A stretch of DNA of 44,575 nt from Methylothermaceae bacterium (GTDB lineage: Bacteria; Pseudomonadota; Gammaproteobacteria; Methylococcales; Methylothermaceae): positions 1 to 44,575 of the forward strand of contig JALSIB010000046.1 in assembly GCA_026981855.1 (NCBI GenBank), written 5' to 3'. Position 1 is the first letter of the stretch; the number at the start of each line of letters is the position of its first letter. Both the position numbers and the translations under genes were made by a program. Below are positions 38,301-44,575 of the stretch, one piece after another. The notes below the pieces were generated by a model. The model did not search any database. It was not told where the DNA came from and saw only the letters and a program-made list of their open reading frames with translations.

Positions 38301-38720
38301 AGCGATCTGTTCGCCAGCGGCCTGAGCTACGACCGGATCGGCGGACACATCCGGTTGAAAAACGGCCTCGCCCTGACCGACGATCTGATGATCGAGGCCG
38401 TCTCTGCCCGCATCTACATCAACGGCAGCGTCGATCTCGCCGCCCGCAGAACCGATGAACTGATCACCGTCATCCCCAACACCCCCCTCACCCTGGGGCT
38501 GCTGGCGGAAAGACAGCGCTCCCCGCTGGGCAAGGCCGCCAGTCGCCTGCAAGGCATGATCAATACGCCGCTGGACAGCATCACTCAAAGCCAATACGCT
38601 ATTAGCGGCACCTGGGACGACCCTGTCATCGTGCGTCTTCGCCGCAGCGTTCCCGGATCAATCATGCATGGCATCTGGTCCGGCTTCCAGCAAATCACCG
38701 GAAATCACAAAAGCGAATGA
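35382..38720 (+). CDS. yhdP: YhdP-family AsmA-like envelope protein
   Basis: 1112 aa from a TTG start at 35382; the next in-frame ATG is at 35427, within the membrane helix. One N-terminal anchor ('MLFAGLLALALTLSFVRLWLL') is followed by a huge beta-rich periplasmic region with an AsmA-type N-terminus ('LISERLRQPVRIGKLRASL') and a C-terminal AsmA-like domain ('GLALTDDLMIEAVSARIYINGSVDLAARRTDEL'). YhdP is one of the bridge-like proteins that move phospholipids to the outer membrane. Position between rng and the tldD group is conserved. The E. coli protein is 1266 aa, so this one is shorter. Confidence 0.92.
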   Translation: MLIRIFHHTFRLTRWMLFAGLLALALTLSFVRLWLLPEIDRFRHELEGLISERLRQPVRIGKLRASLYQFKPQLRLLDVAIGDPADPLRLHEIQVVVNTLASIRGHDLAIDAIRLLGATLEIVRTPDGGIGIHGLGDERRGFPVWLSQDGKFELLQSTVSWRLEGRPETPGLPPWKNVSIRLHNRGPEHHLAVVFPAPTHWSRQASLHIRFTGDLRHPEKGRGNFLLGLRELRLPALQEMLSPLLPGASWLATGGSGDLRLRGNWRPREIRAEMELALNHIRLRRAGTDFPLSLARLEASARGRWTPSGWRIDSPFLSLRGKGVEVNGRLSVNQAAGQSPDLDCFALITRLDLAPLLSQFPTPENPRLARWIAMQPFEGTLTGSLLWRGKPADYPFDGHEGVAEARLGGRDLTLRFLPHWPALEQADLQLTVLNDQVRLDLRQTRFAGNKVGPATGTLSLSAEDPILTIETASRVKLPQVFAALRQTPLKPAIDTLDRHAGIEGSGRLALRVDIPLRHARHTSVRGNADLFSTRIALRNTPYFVTGARGRLHFDRNRLTTRLQGQFRQRPAEITASADKRHFDIQLLTRITPGDLPQALGARKYLQGETGIALHLVKQKGRPAGLSVRSDLQGMAVALPQPLGKPPDATRPLSLSTWLTETDALPFNLDYGPLHAFLHLDKKRRTLSGRIGINQPPPPLTAPAGEGLIVKGRLDRLDPLPWLKILRQGGPEGPDNQTVPGIRDLDIGIGHLTPGGSDLGAFRLTAAKRSGAWRGSLATPFGRGKWNHDPRRKQLTITFGRLGFQPLAGLGKSPVTEREGVSFAGWPVIRLNADHLDFHGQDLGRLEVEARPRTQKKLEFGLNLAAPTHRLDASGSWMTHPTATTHVKGRLTTPSLGDFLKRIDHPTALAGSPSKIDFDLDWNAPPYRFSLARLNGSLRLDLGPGRWLDVEPGAGRLFGLLYLGTLGRRLRLDFSDLFASGLSYDRIGGHIRLKNGLALTDDLMIEAVSARIYINGSVDLAARRTDELITVIPNTPLTLGLLAERQRSPLGKAASRLQGMINTPLDSITQSQYAISGTWDDPVIVRLRRSVPGSIMHGIWSGFQQITGNHKSE

Positions 38721-39535
38721 AACCTTTCACCGCCGTTTCGATTCAACTGACCACCACCAACCGCCTCGACGAAAACCTGGCGCAAGCCGGCGCATTGATC
38801 GGAGAAGCCGCACGATCCGGCGCCGGGCTGGTACTCTTGCCCGAGAATTTCGCTTTCATGGGCGAGGGGGACCGTGACAAGCTGGCGCTCATGGAAGCCG
38901 ACGGCCACGGCCCCATTCAGGATTTTCTGGCCGGCACCGCACGAAAACATCGCCTGTGGCTGGCCGCCGGCAGCGTTCCGCTCCGCAGCCGCGTTCCGGG
39001 CAAGATCCGGGCGGCCTGCCTGGTCTATGGACCGGACGGCGACAGGCGCTACCGCTACGACAAGATTCATCTGTTCGACGTGGACGTGCCGGGCAGCGAT
39101 GAAACTTACCGGGAATCGGACACCATCGACCCCGGCGACGAACCCGGCCTGATCCAGACCCCCCTGGGGCGGATCGGCATCGCCATCTGCTACGACATCC
39201 GCTTCCCCGAATACACCCGCCTGTTGTCGGAGCGTGGCATGGAAATCCTGCTGGTGCCGGCCGCTTTCACCGCCAGAACCGGCGCCGCCCACTGGGAAAT
39301 TCTGCTCCGGGCGCGGGCCATCGAGAACCAGTGTTACGTCGTCGCCGCCAATCAGGGCGGCAGCCATCCCGGCGGACGGGAAACCTTCGGCCACAGCATG
39401 ATCGTCGATCCCTGGGGGCAGATACTCGACCGCCTCGAGCAGGCTCCCGGCGTATGCGGCGCCCGCCTGGACGCCGACACGCTGAAAGATATCCGAAGCC
39501 GCTTCCCGGCGCTCACTCACCGGCGATTCCACTGA
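38717..39535 (+). CDS. nitrilase-superfamily amidase (Nit1/Nit2-like)
   Basis: 272 aa, overlapping the yhdP stop as ATGA. The Glu-Lys-Cys triad is Glu43 ('LLPENF'), Lys116 ('YDKIHLFDVD') and Cys158 ('GIAICYDIRFPE'). 'RARAIENQCYVVAANQGG' and 'GHSMIVDPWGQIL' are typical of the branch that hydrolyses deaminated glutathione or omega-amides. Exact substrate cannot be read from sequence. It sits between yhdP and tldD, as in several gammaproteobacteria. Confidence 0.92.
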   Translation: MKPFTAVSIQLTTTNRLDENLAQAGALIGEAARSGAGLVLLPENFAFMGEGDRDKLALMEADGHGPIQDFLAGTARKHRLWLAAGSVPLRSRVPGKIRAACLVYGPDGDRRYRYDKIHLFDVDVPGSDETYRESDTIDPGDEPGLIQTPLGRIGIAICYDIRFPEYTRLLSERGMEILLVPAAFTARTGAAHWEILLRARAIENQCYVVAANQGGSHPGGRETFGHSMIVDPWGQILDRLEQAPGVCGARLDADTLKDIRSRFPALTHRRFH

Positions 39536-39570
39536 CCTCACCCATCCCTTACATTCAGCGATCACACATC

Positions 39571-41016
39571 ATGAACAACGAAGCATTCGCCATCGCCCGG
39601 CAAACTCTGTTACAACCAGCCGGCCTGGAGCCCGCCCAACTGGAGGGCGTCATCGCCACCGTACTCGAAGCGCCGGTGGATCTGGCGGACCTCTATCTCC
39701 AATTCGCCCGCTCCGAATCCTGGATCCTCGAGGACGGCATCGTCAAGGAAGGACACCACAGCATCGAGCAGGGATTCGGCATCCGCGCCGTGTGCGGCGA
39801 CAAAACGGGTTTCGCCTACAGCGACGTCATCGCCCTGGACACCATGCGGACGGCTGCCGGCAACGTGTGCGCCATCGCCCGTCATCCCGCAGACGCCAGG
39901 GAACTGATCACCGCACCCGGCAGGCCAAGGCGGTTGTATCCCGCCACCGACCCGCTCCACAGCCTCGGCAGCGAGGAAAAGATCGCCTTGCTGCAGCGGC
40001 TGGACCAACTGGCGCGGCAAAGCGATTCCCGGGTCGAACAGGTCATCGTCAGCCTCGCGGGCACCTACGAAGTGGTGTTGATCGCCACCCAGGAAGGGGC
40101 CATGCACGCCGACGTGCGGCCACTGGTCCGCCTCAACGTGAACGTGATCATGGCGCAGAACGGGCGCCGGGAACAGGGATCCGCCGGTGGCGGCGGACGC
40201 ACCGATTACCGGTGGTTTCTCCAGCAAGGGCGGGCGGAAGAATATGTGGCCGAAGCGATCCGTCAGGCCCAGGTCAATCTCGAGGCCGGAGAGGCGCCGG
40301 CAGGATCCATGACCGTGGTGCTCGGCTCGGGATGGCCCGGCGTTTTGCTGCACGAAGCCATCGGCCACGGCCTGGAAGGGGACTTCAACCGCAAGGGCAC
40401 CTCCGCCTTCAGCGGACGTATCGGCGAAAAAGTCGCCTCCCCCCTCTGCACCGTGGTGGACGACGGCACCCTGCCCGGACGCCGGGGTTCTCTCAACCTC
40501 GATGACGAAGGCACACCGACCGGCCACACGGTGTTGATCGAGAACGGCATCCTGAAAGGCTATCTGCACGACCGCCTCAACGCCCGGCTGATGAATTCGG
40601 CGCCCACCGGCAACGGCCGCCGGGAGTCCTACGCCTACGCCCCGCTGCCGCGGATGACCAACACCTACATGCTGGCGGGAAGGCATTCTCCGGAGGAAAT
40701 CATCGCCTCGGTGGACAAGGGGCTTTATGCCAAGAACTTCGGGGGCGGACAGGTGGACATCACCTCGGGGAAGTTCGTCTTTTCCGCTTCCGAGGCCTAC
40801 TGGATAGAAAAAGGCCGGATCACCCGCCCGGTCAAGGGCGCCACTCTGATCGGCAACGGGCCCGACGTGTTGACCCGGGTCAGCATGGTAGGCGACGATC
40901 TGGAACTGGATCCCGGTGTCGGCACCTGCGGCAAGGACGGACAAAGCGTTCCGGTGGGGGTCGGACAGCCGACGCTCAGGGTGGATGGTCTGACGGTGGG
41001 CGGCACCAATGTATGA
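39571..41016 (+). CDS. tldD: metalloprotease TldD
   Basis: 481 aa from ATG 39571. The zinc site is HEAIGH (261-266) within 'GWPGVLLHEAIGHGLEGDF'. 'FSGRIGEKVASPLCTVVDDGTLPGRRGSLNLDDEG' is diagnostic. TldD and PmbA (TldE) form a heterodimeric protease that removes leader peptides of some modified peptides and degrades CcdA in E. coli. TldD carries the catalytic zinc. Confidence 0.97.
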   Translation: MNNEAFAIARQTLLQPAGLEPAQLEGVIATVLEAPVDLADLYLQFARSESWILEDGIVKEGHHSIEQGFGIRAVCGDKTGFAYSDVIALDTMRTAAGNVCAIARHPADARELITAPGRPRRLYPATDPLHSLGSEEKIALLQRLDQLARQSDSRVEQVIVSLAGTYEVVLIATQEGAMHADVRPLVRLNVNVIMAQNGRREQGSAGGGGRTDYRWFLQQGRAEEYVAEAIRQAQVNLEAGEAPAGSMTVVLGSGWPGVLLHEAIGHGLEGDFNRKGTSAFSGRIGEKVASPLCTVVDDGTLPGRRGSLNLDDEGTPTGHTVLIENGILKGYLHDRLNARLMNSAPTGNGRRESYAYAPLPRMTNTYMLAGRHSPEEIIASVDKGLYAKNFGGGQVDITSGKFVFSASEAYWIEKGRITRPVKGATLIGNGPDVLTRVSMVGDDLELDPGVGTCGKDGQSVPVGVGQPTLRVDGLTVGGTNV

Positions 41017-41035
41017 ATCGTTAGGGAGAGAGTGA

Positions 41036-42370
41036 GTGGAAGCGATCGAAACCAGGCTCGACAGCCTTCAAGACAAAGTCGCCATGGTTCTGGAACAGGC
41101 GCGCAAACAGGGCGCCAGTGGCGCCGAAGCGGGTGCCGGCCTGGACGAGGGCCTGGCGGCGACCGCACGCATGGGCGAGGTCGAAACGGTGGAATATCAC
41201 TGCGACCAGAGTCTGGGAGTGACGGTGTATTTCGGCGGCCGCAAGGGTTCTGCCAGCACCAGCGACCTCAGTGACGCCTCGCTGCGGGAAACGGTGGAAG
41301 CGGCTTGCGCCATCGCCCGCCATGCCAGCGAGGATCCCTGCGCCGGCCTGCCCGACCCGGACAGCCTGGCGCGGGAGATTCCCGATCTCGACCTGAATCA
41401 TCCCTGGGCGCTCGGGGCCGACCGGGCCATCGAGCTTGCCATAGAATGTGAACAGGCGGCGCTGACGCATCACCGGGAGATCGTCAATTCCGAAGGCGCG
41501 ACGGTCAACACCCATCACGGCATCCGGGTATTGGGCAACACCCTGGGGTTTCTCCATGGCTACCCCGCTTCACGCCACAGCCTCAGCTGCGCGGTGGTCG
41601 GCAAGCGGGGCGGGCAGATGCAGCGCGACTACTGGTACACCGTGGCGCGCGATCCGCTGGAGCTGGAAGCGCCGCAAGCCGTCGGTCTCAAGGCGGCCCA
41701 GCGCACCATCGCCCGCCTGGGGGCCCGTTCATTGAGCACCCGCCAGGTTCCGGTCATCTATGCGGCGGAAATCGCCTCCAGCCTCATCGGCCACTTTCTG
41801 GCGGGCGTTCGGGGCGGCAATCTGTACCGCAAGACCAGTTTCCTCGTGGACAGCCTTGGAAAAAGCATCTTTCCCGATTTCGTCCACATTCACGAACAGC
41901 CGCATATTCCCAAGGGGATCGGCAGCGCCCCCTACGACAACGAGGGCGTGGCCACCCGGGCCCATGACCTGGTGCATGGCGGAAAAGTGGCTTCCTATAT
42001 CCTCGACAGTTATTCGGCCCGCAAGCTCGAGATGGAAACCACGGGCAACGCCGGCGGCGTTCACAACGTGGTGATCGATCCGGGTGCCTCGGACCGCGCC
42101 CGGCTGCTGAAGGAAATGGGGACGGGCCTGCTGGTGACCGAACTGATGGGACACGGCATCAATCTGGTCACAGGCGACTATTCCCGGGGAGCGGCCGGCT
42201 TCTGGATCGAGAACGGGGAAATTCAATATCCGGTCGAGGAGATCACCATCGCCGGCAACCTGAAGGACATGTTCGCCGGTTTGCTGGCGGTGGGCAGCGA
42301 TGTCGACCGGCGCGGCAACATCCGCACCGGTTCCCTCTGGCTGGACAACATGACGGTTGCCGGGAACTGA
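41036..42370 (+). CDS. pmbA: TldE/PmbA, partner subunit of TldD
   Basis: 444 aa with GTG start at 41036 and AGGGAG 8 nt upstream. Homologous to TldD but without the HExxxH motif, as expected for TldE. 'GLKAAQRTIARLGARSLSTRQVPVIY' and 'GLLVTELMGHGINLVTGDYSRGAAGFWIENGE' are diagnostic. It starts 19 nt after tldD, so the pair is co-transcribed. In many genomes tldD and pmbA are unlinked; here they are adjacent. Confidence 0.97.
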   Translation: MEAIETRLDSLQDKVAMVLEQARKQGASGAEAGAGLDEGLAATARMGEVETVEYHCDQSLGVTVYFGGRKGSASTSDLSDASLRETVEAACAIARHASEDPCAGLPDPDSLAREIPDLDLNHPWALGADRAIELAIECEQAALTHHREIVNSEGATVNTHHGIRVLGNTLGFLHGYPASRHSLSCAVVGKRGGQMQRDYWYTVARDPLELEAPQAVGLKAAQRTIARLGARSLSTRQVPVIYAAEIASSLIGHFLAGVRGGNLYRKTSFLVDSLGKSIFPDFVHIHEQPHIPKGIGSAPYDNEGVATRAHDLVHGGKVASYILDSYSARKLEMETTGNAGGVHNVVIDPGASDRARLLKEMGTGLLVTELMGHGINLVTGDYSRGAAGFWIENGEIQYPVEEITIAGNLKDMFAGLLAVGSDVDRRGNIRTGSLWLDNMTVAGN

Positions 42371-42381
42371 CCCTCAAAGGT

Positions 42382-42885
42382 TCACAGCACCAACAGGATC
42401 AGGGTACCCAGGTAGGTTTCCACCGCGTAGGCGCAGGCCAGCCCGAAGCCGAAAGTCGGCGTTCTGGACAGCGCCTGGCGGAAGAGATGGGCCAGCACCG
42501 CCAAACCCCACAATCCACAGGCCATCAGCGTATAAAAGGAAGCCAGTAGGGCCTGATCCTCGGCCAGCCGCAACCAGATGATCAGCGGAACGGCGACCGT
42601 GCCGATGATGCCGACCGACCCCATCAGCAAGGTGGAAGTCGGCATGAAGCACTCCCCCCGACCCATCACGGCGAGGACCGCGAACACGAAGATCTGGGTC
42701 AGAATCACCTCGCTGGCGGCGGCGATCAACGCTTCGGCGGGCTCACCGATCATCAAGATCTGGATGCACCAGAACACCGCGAAGTAAAAGACGGCCGCCC
42801 ACTTGAAATCGTCTTCGGTCAACTGCCAGTCTTGCGGCAAGCGGAAAAAGAAACACTGGGAAAGAAACAGTCCGATCACCTTCAT
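42382..42885 (-). CDS. integral membrane protein of unknown function
   Basis: 167 aa from ATG 42885, which has GAGGAG 6 nt upstream. An amphipathic N-terminus ('LTEDDFKWAAVFYF') is followed by about five membrane helices (near 27-47, 55-78, 85-106, 115-137 and 145-166). The overall layout recalls the Yip1/YIPF domain type but I see no firm signature. Convergent with pmbA (11 nt between stops) and divergent from nnrS. Confidence 0.7.
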   Translation of the reverse strand: MKVIGLFLSQCFFFRLPQDWQLTEDDFKWAAVFYFAVFWCIQILMIGEPAEALIAAASEVILTQIFVFAVLAVMGRGECFMPTSTLLMGSVGIIGTVAVPLIIWLRLAEDQALLASFYTLMACGLWGLAVLAHLFRQALSRTPTFGFGLACAYAVETYLGTLILLVL

Positions 42886-43031
42886 TGCCATCTCCTCTAT
42901 TGTCACCTGTCCCAGCCTTTCGGCCGCGGGGCGTGTTCCTGAAGTGAAAGCGTTTCAATTTGTGACCTGCTTCCCGCCTTTTCATGGCAAGATGTGACAC
43001 GGATCTCATTCGGACAATCGTGAGCGGATCG

Positions 43032-44150
43032 ATGCAGAGCGCACTTTTCAATCTGGGTTTTCGGCCCTTCTTTCTTCTCGGGGCGGCTTTCGCCGTCGTG
43101 GCCATGGCCCTGTGGATCGGGCCACTGTTTCCCACCGCCGTGATCTGGCACGCCCACGAAATGATCTACGGCTTCACCGCCGCCGTCATCGCGGGCTTCC
43201 TGCTCACCGCGGTCAGGAACTGGACCGGCGTGATGACGCTTCACGGTGCCCCTTTGGCAGCCCTGGCGGCCCTGTGGCTGGCCGCCAGACTGCTGGCCCT
43301 GTTCCCGGATACCTTGATCTGGGCGGCGAAACTGGACGGGCTGTTTCTGCTGTTTCTGTCGGCCGCCATCTTCTGGCCCGTCTATCGGGTTCGCCAGTGG
43401 CGGCAATGGGGGGTGCTGGCTTGTCTGGCCTTTTTGCTCGGGGGACAGATTCTGTTCCTTCTGGGGGCCACCGGGATCCTGCCAGGCGGCCGCGACACCG
43501 GTATTCGAGTGGGGTTGTTCGCGGCCCTGGGCCTGATCTTCATCATCGGGGCCAGAGTCATCCCCTTCTTCACCGAACGCGGAGTCGGTCATCCCGTCAC
43601 CATCAAGCGCTATCCCTGGATCGACCGTTGGATCATGGCGTTGTTCACATTGTTCGCGGCCCTGGCGATCTTCGCTCCCGGAAACATCGTGACACGACTG
43701 CTGGCCCTGATGCTCGCGGCCTTGCATCTGGTTCGGCTTTCAGGCTGGTATGACAGCGGCATCTGGCGCAAACCCCTGCTGTGGGTGCTGCATCTGGCCT
43801 ATCTGTGGTTGATCCTGGGATGGGTGCTGTTCGCATTGGCACCGCGCAGCCTTGCCATCCACGCCTGGGCGGCAGGAGGGTTGGGCGGAATGGTCATCGG
43901 CATGATCTGCCGGGTCAGCCTGGGCCACACCGGGCGCGATATCCATCGTCCGCCAAGGGGGGTGGCCATCCTGTTCGCCCTGGTGTTTGCGGCGGCCATG
44001 CTGCGCACCGCGCTGCCCTGGCTGCTGCCACAATACACCCTGTTCTGGTACCGCCTGGCGGGACTGGCCTGGATCGGGGCCTTCAGCGGCTTTTTGTGGT
44101 GGTACGCACCGATGCTTTGGCAACCGAGGGCGGACGGGAAACCCGATTGA
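43032..44150 (+). CDS. nnrS: NnrS family heme-copper membrane protein
   Basis: 372 aa from ATG 43032; GTG 43020 is an alternative. Family signature 'FNLGFRPFFLLGAAFAVVAMALW' at the start, 'IWHAHEMIYGFTAAVIAGFLLTAVRNWTG' (His-x-His-Glu), 'GARVIPFFTERGVG', and a late 'VIGMICRVSLGHTGRDI'. About twelve membrane helices. NnrS contains heme and copper and protects against NO stress in Vibrio and Rhodobacter relatives, which fits the norCB genes in the same window. No FNR/DNR box is seen in its upstream region. Confidence 0.93.
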   Translation: MQSALFNLGFRPFFLLGAAFAVVAMALWIGPLFPTAVIWHAHEMIYGFTAAVIAGFLLTAVRNWTGVMTLHGAPLAALAALWLAARLLALFPDTLIWAAKLDGLFLLFLSAAIFWPVYRVRQWRQWGVLACLAFLLGGQILFLLGATGILPGGRDTGIRVGLFAALGLIFIIGARVIPFFTERGVGHPVTIKRYPWIDRWIMALFTLFAALAIFAPGNIVTRLLALMLAALHLVRLSGWYDSGIWRKPLLWVLHLAYLWLILGWVLFALAPRSLAIHAWAAGGLGGMVIGMICRVSLGHTGRDIHRPPRGVAILFALVFAAAMLRTALPWLLPQYTLFWYRLAGLAWIGAFSGFLWWYAPMLWQPRADGKPD

Positions 44151-44177
44151 CCGGGAACGTTCGATCGGCCTCGTCCT

Positions 44178-44238
44178 GGGCGCATTCCCAAATTGTGGTC
44201 TTTGAGGAGATTCAGGGCCACATTTTGGGAATGCGCCC
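44178..44238. repeat. large imperfect inverted repeat downstream of nnrS
   Basis: Two 21-nt arms (44178-44198 and 44218-44238) are reverse complements with one mismatch; the arm starts GGGCGCATTCCCAAA. The loop is 19 nt. There is no T-run, so it is not a standard terminator. It could be a small mobile repeat, a protein site or a strong RNA hairpin ending the nnrS message. Confidence 0.85.
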
Positions 44239-44311
44239 AACCCCGGATAACGCTTCCGGTGGGAAGAGCGTATGACTTCGATTTTTGGCTAAACTTCCTG
44301 ATGTGAGATGG

Positions 44312-44412
44312 GGCTTGGTTGCATAAATCCGATCAAGGCATGAATTTTCCTTGTTTCAGGCGACAACGGACACGGATTCGGGCATTTCAAGGGCGGTCAT
44401 GCGATTGAGAGA
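44312..44412 (-). mobile_element. end fragment of an IS903-group (IS5 family) element
   Basis: GGCTTGGTTGCATAAATC (44312-44329) matches the IS903-group terminal repeat (GGCTTTGTTGAATAAATC type) at 16 of 18 positions. On the minus strand a frame ends at 44356 with 'SLNRMTALEMPESVSVVA', which lines up with the C-terminus of IS903 transposase ('ALNRITLLGMPNSVRIM'). Similarity stops about 55 nt inside the gene, where an AT-rich sequence begins, so the copy is truncated. Comparison is from memory of the IS903 sequence. Confidence 0.65.
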
Positions 44413-44575
44413 GGGATACGACAATATCTCTCGGTACACCTTTTCGCTTAACTGTAAGGTCCCAATAGATAATAAACTGTATAGAATACCCAAGAGCAGC
44501 CATCGAATGGTGATGGCCCTGGATATCCTGGAAGCAGTCATTCCCGAGCTGGAAAAGATCAAAAGGAGCCACTGA
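44399..44575 (+). CDS. doubtful 58-aa ORF at the window edge
   Basis: ATG 44399 to TGA 44573-44575, in an AT-rich stretch unlike the rest of the window. Its first codons overlap the IS fragment on the other strand. The C-terminal part ('MVMALDILEAVIPELEKIKRSH') could be helical. No family recognised, no Shine-Dalgarno; it may be chance. Confidence 0.2.
   Translation: MRLREGYDNISRYTFSLNCKVPIDNKLYRIPKSSHRMVMALDILEAVIPELEKIKRSH

Noticed and set aside
37218-38594. 458-aa minus-strand frame
   Set aside because: Shadow of yhdP; no motif and no ribosome site.

Overview
The window looks like chromosomal DNA of a GC-rich gammaproteobacterial methylotroph, plausibly a methanotroph of the Methylococcales. 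The evidence is a block of methanol-dehydrogenase maturation genes (mxaR, S, A, C, K, L), a type II secretion cluster, glnE, the gammaproteobacterial order maf-rng-yhdP-tldD-pmbA, and nitric-oxide genes (norCB, nnrS). The taxonomic assignment is inference; no rRNA is present.

Layout. Positions 1-3366 hold an RND-type periplasmic adaptor (-), tRNA-Arg(UCU) and tRNA-Pro(UGG) with a clear promoter, a YheT-type hydrolase (+) and an unknown membrane-anchored coiled-coil protein (-). moeA (3547-4815, +) converges on a long minus-strand run. In transcription order that run is glnE, ilvE, gspE-F-H-I-J-K, a DUF4202 gene, a small membrane protein, norC, norB and then atpD-C-Q-B-E-F-A-G (4831-10950). 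Next come a small ORF, a DksA/TraR-type zinc-finger gene and a monomeric NADP-isocitrate dehydrogenase (23726-26739). The plus-strand mxaRSAC-KL block (27048-32457) is split by a strong intrinsic terminator. It is followed by a secreted four-cysteine protein, the housekeeping run rlmH-maf-rng-yhdP-nitrilase-tldD-pmbA, a membrane protein (-) and nnrS (+). The right edge has a large inverted repeat and the end of an IS903-group (IS5 family) element.

The most interesting region is 4816-13461. NO reductase genes and an N-type (second, laterally mobile type) F-ATPase are packed as one transcription unit: the norB stop overlaps the atpD start. Upstream of the unit lies a near-consensus FNR/DNR-type box with class II geometry. 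The ATPase departs from the usual N-ATPase pattern. There is no atpR, the c subunit has Met where Na+-binding c subunits have Gln, and alpha has Arg in place of the Walker A Lys. A 22-bp exact direct repeat lies inside norC and exactly at the atpG/moeA junction, bracketing 8 kb.

As a set, norCB, nnrS and the box point to NO detoxification or respiration at low oxygen. The N-ATPase may be co-induced to use or rebuild ion gradient under those conditions. The mxa block serves methanol oxidation, but the dehydrogenase structural genes themselves are outside the window.
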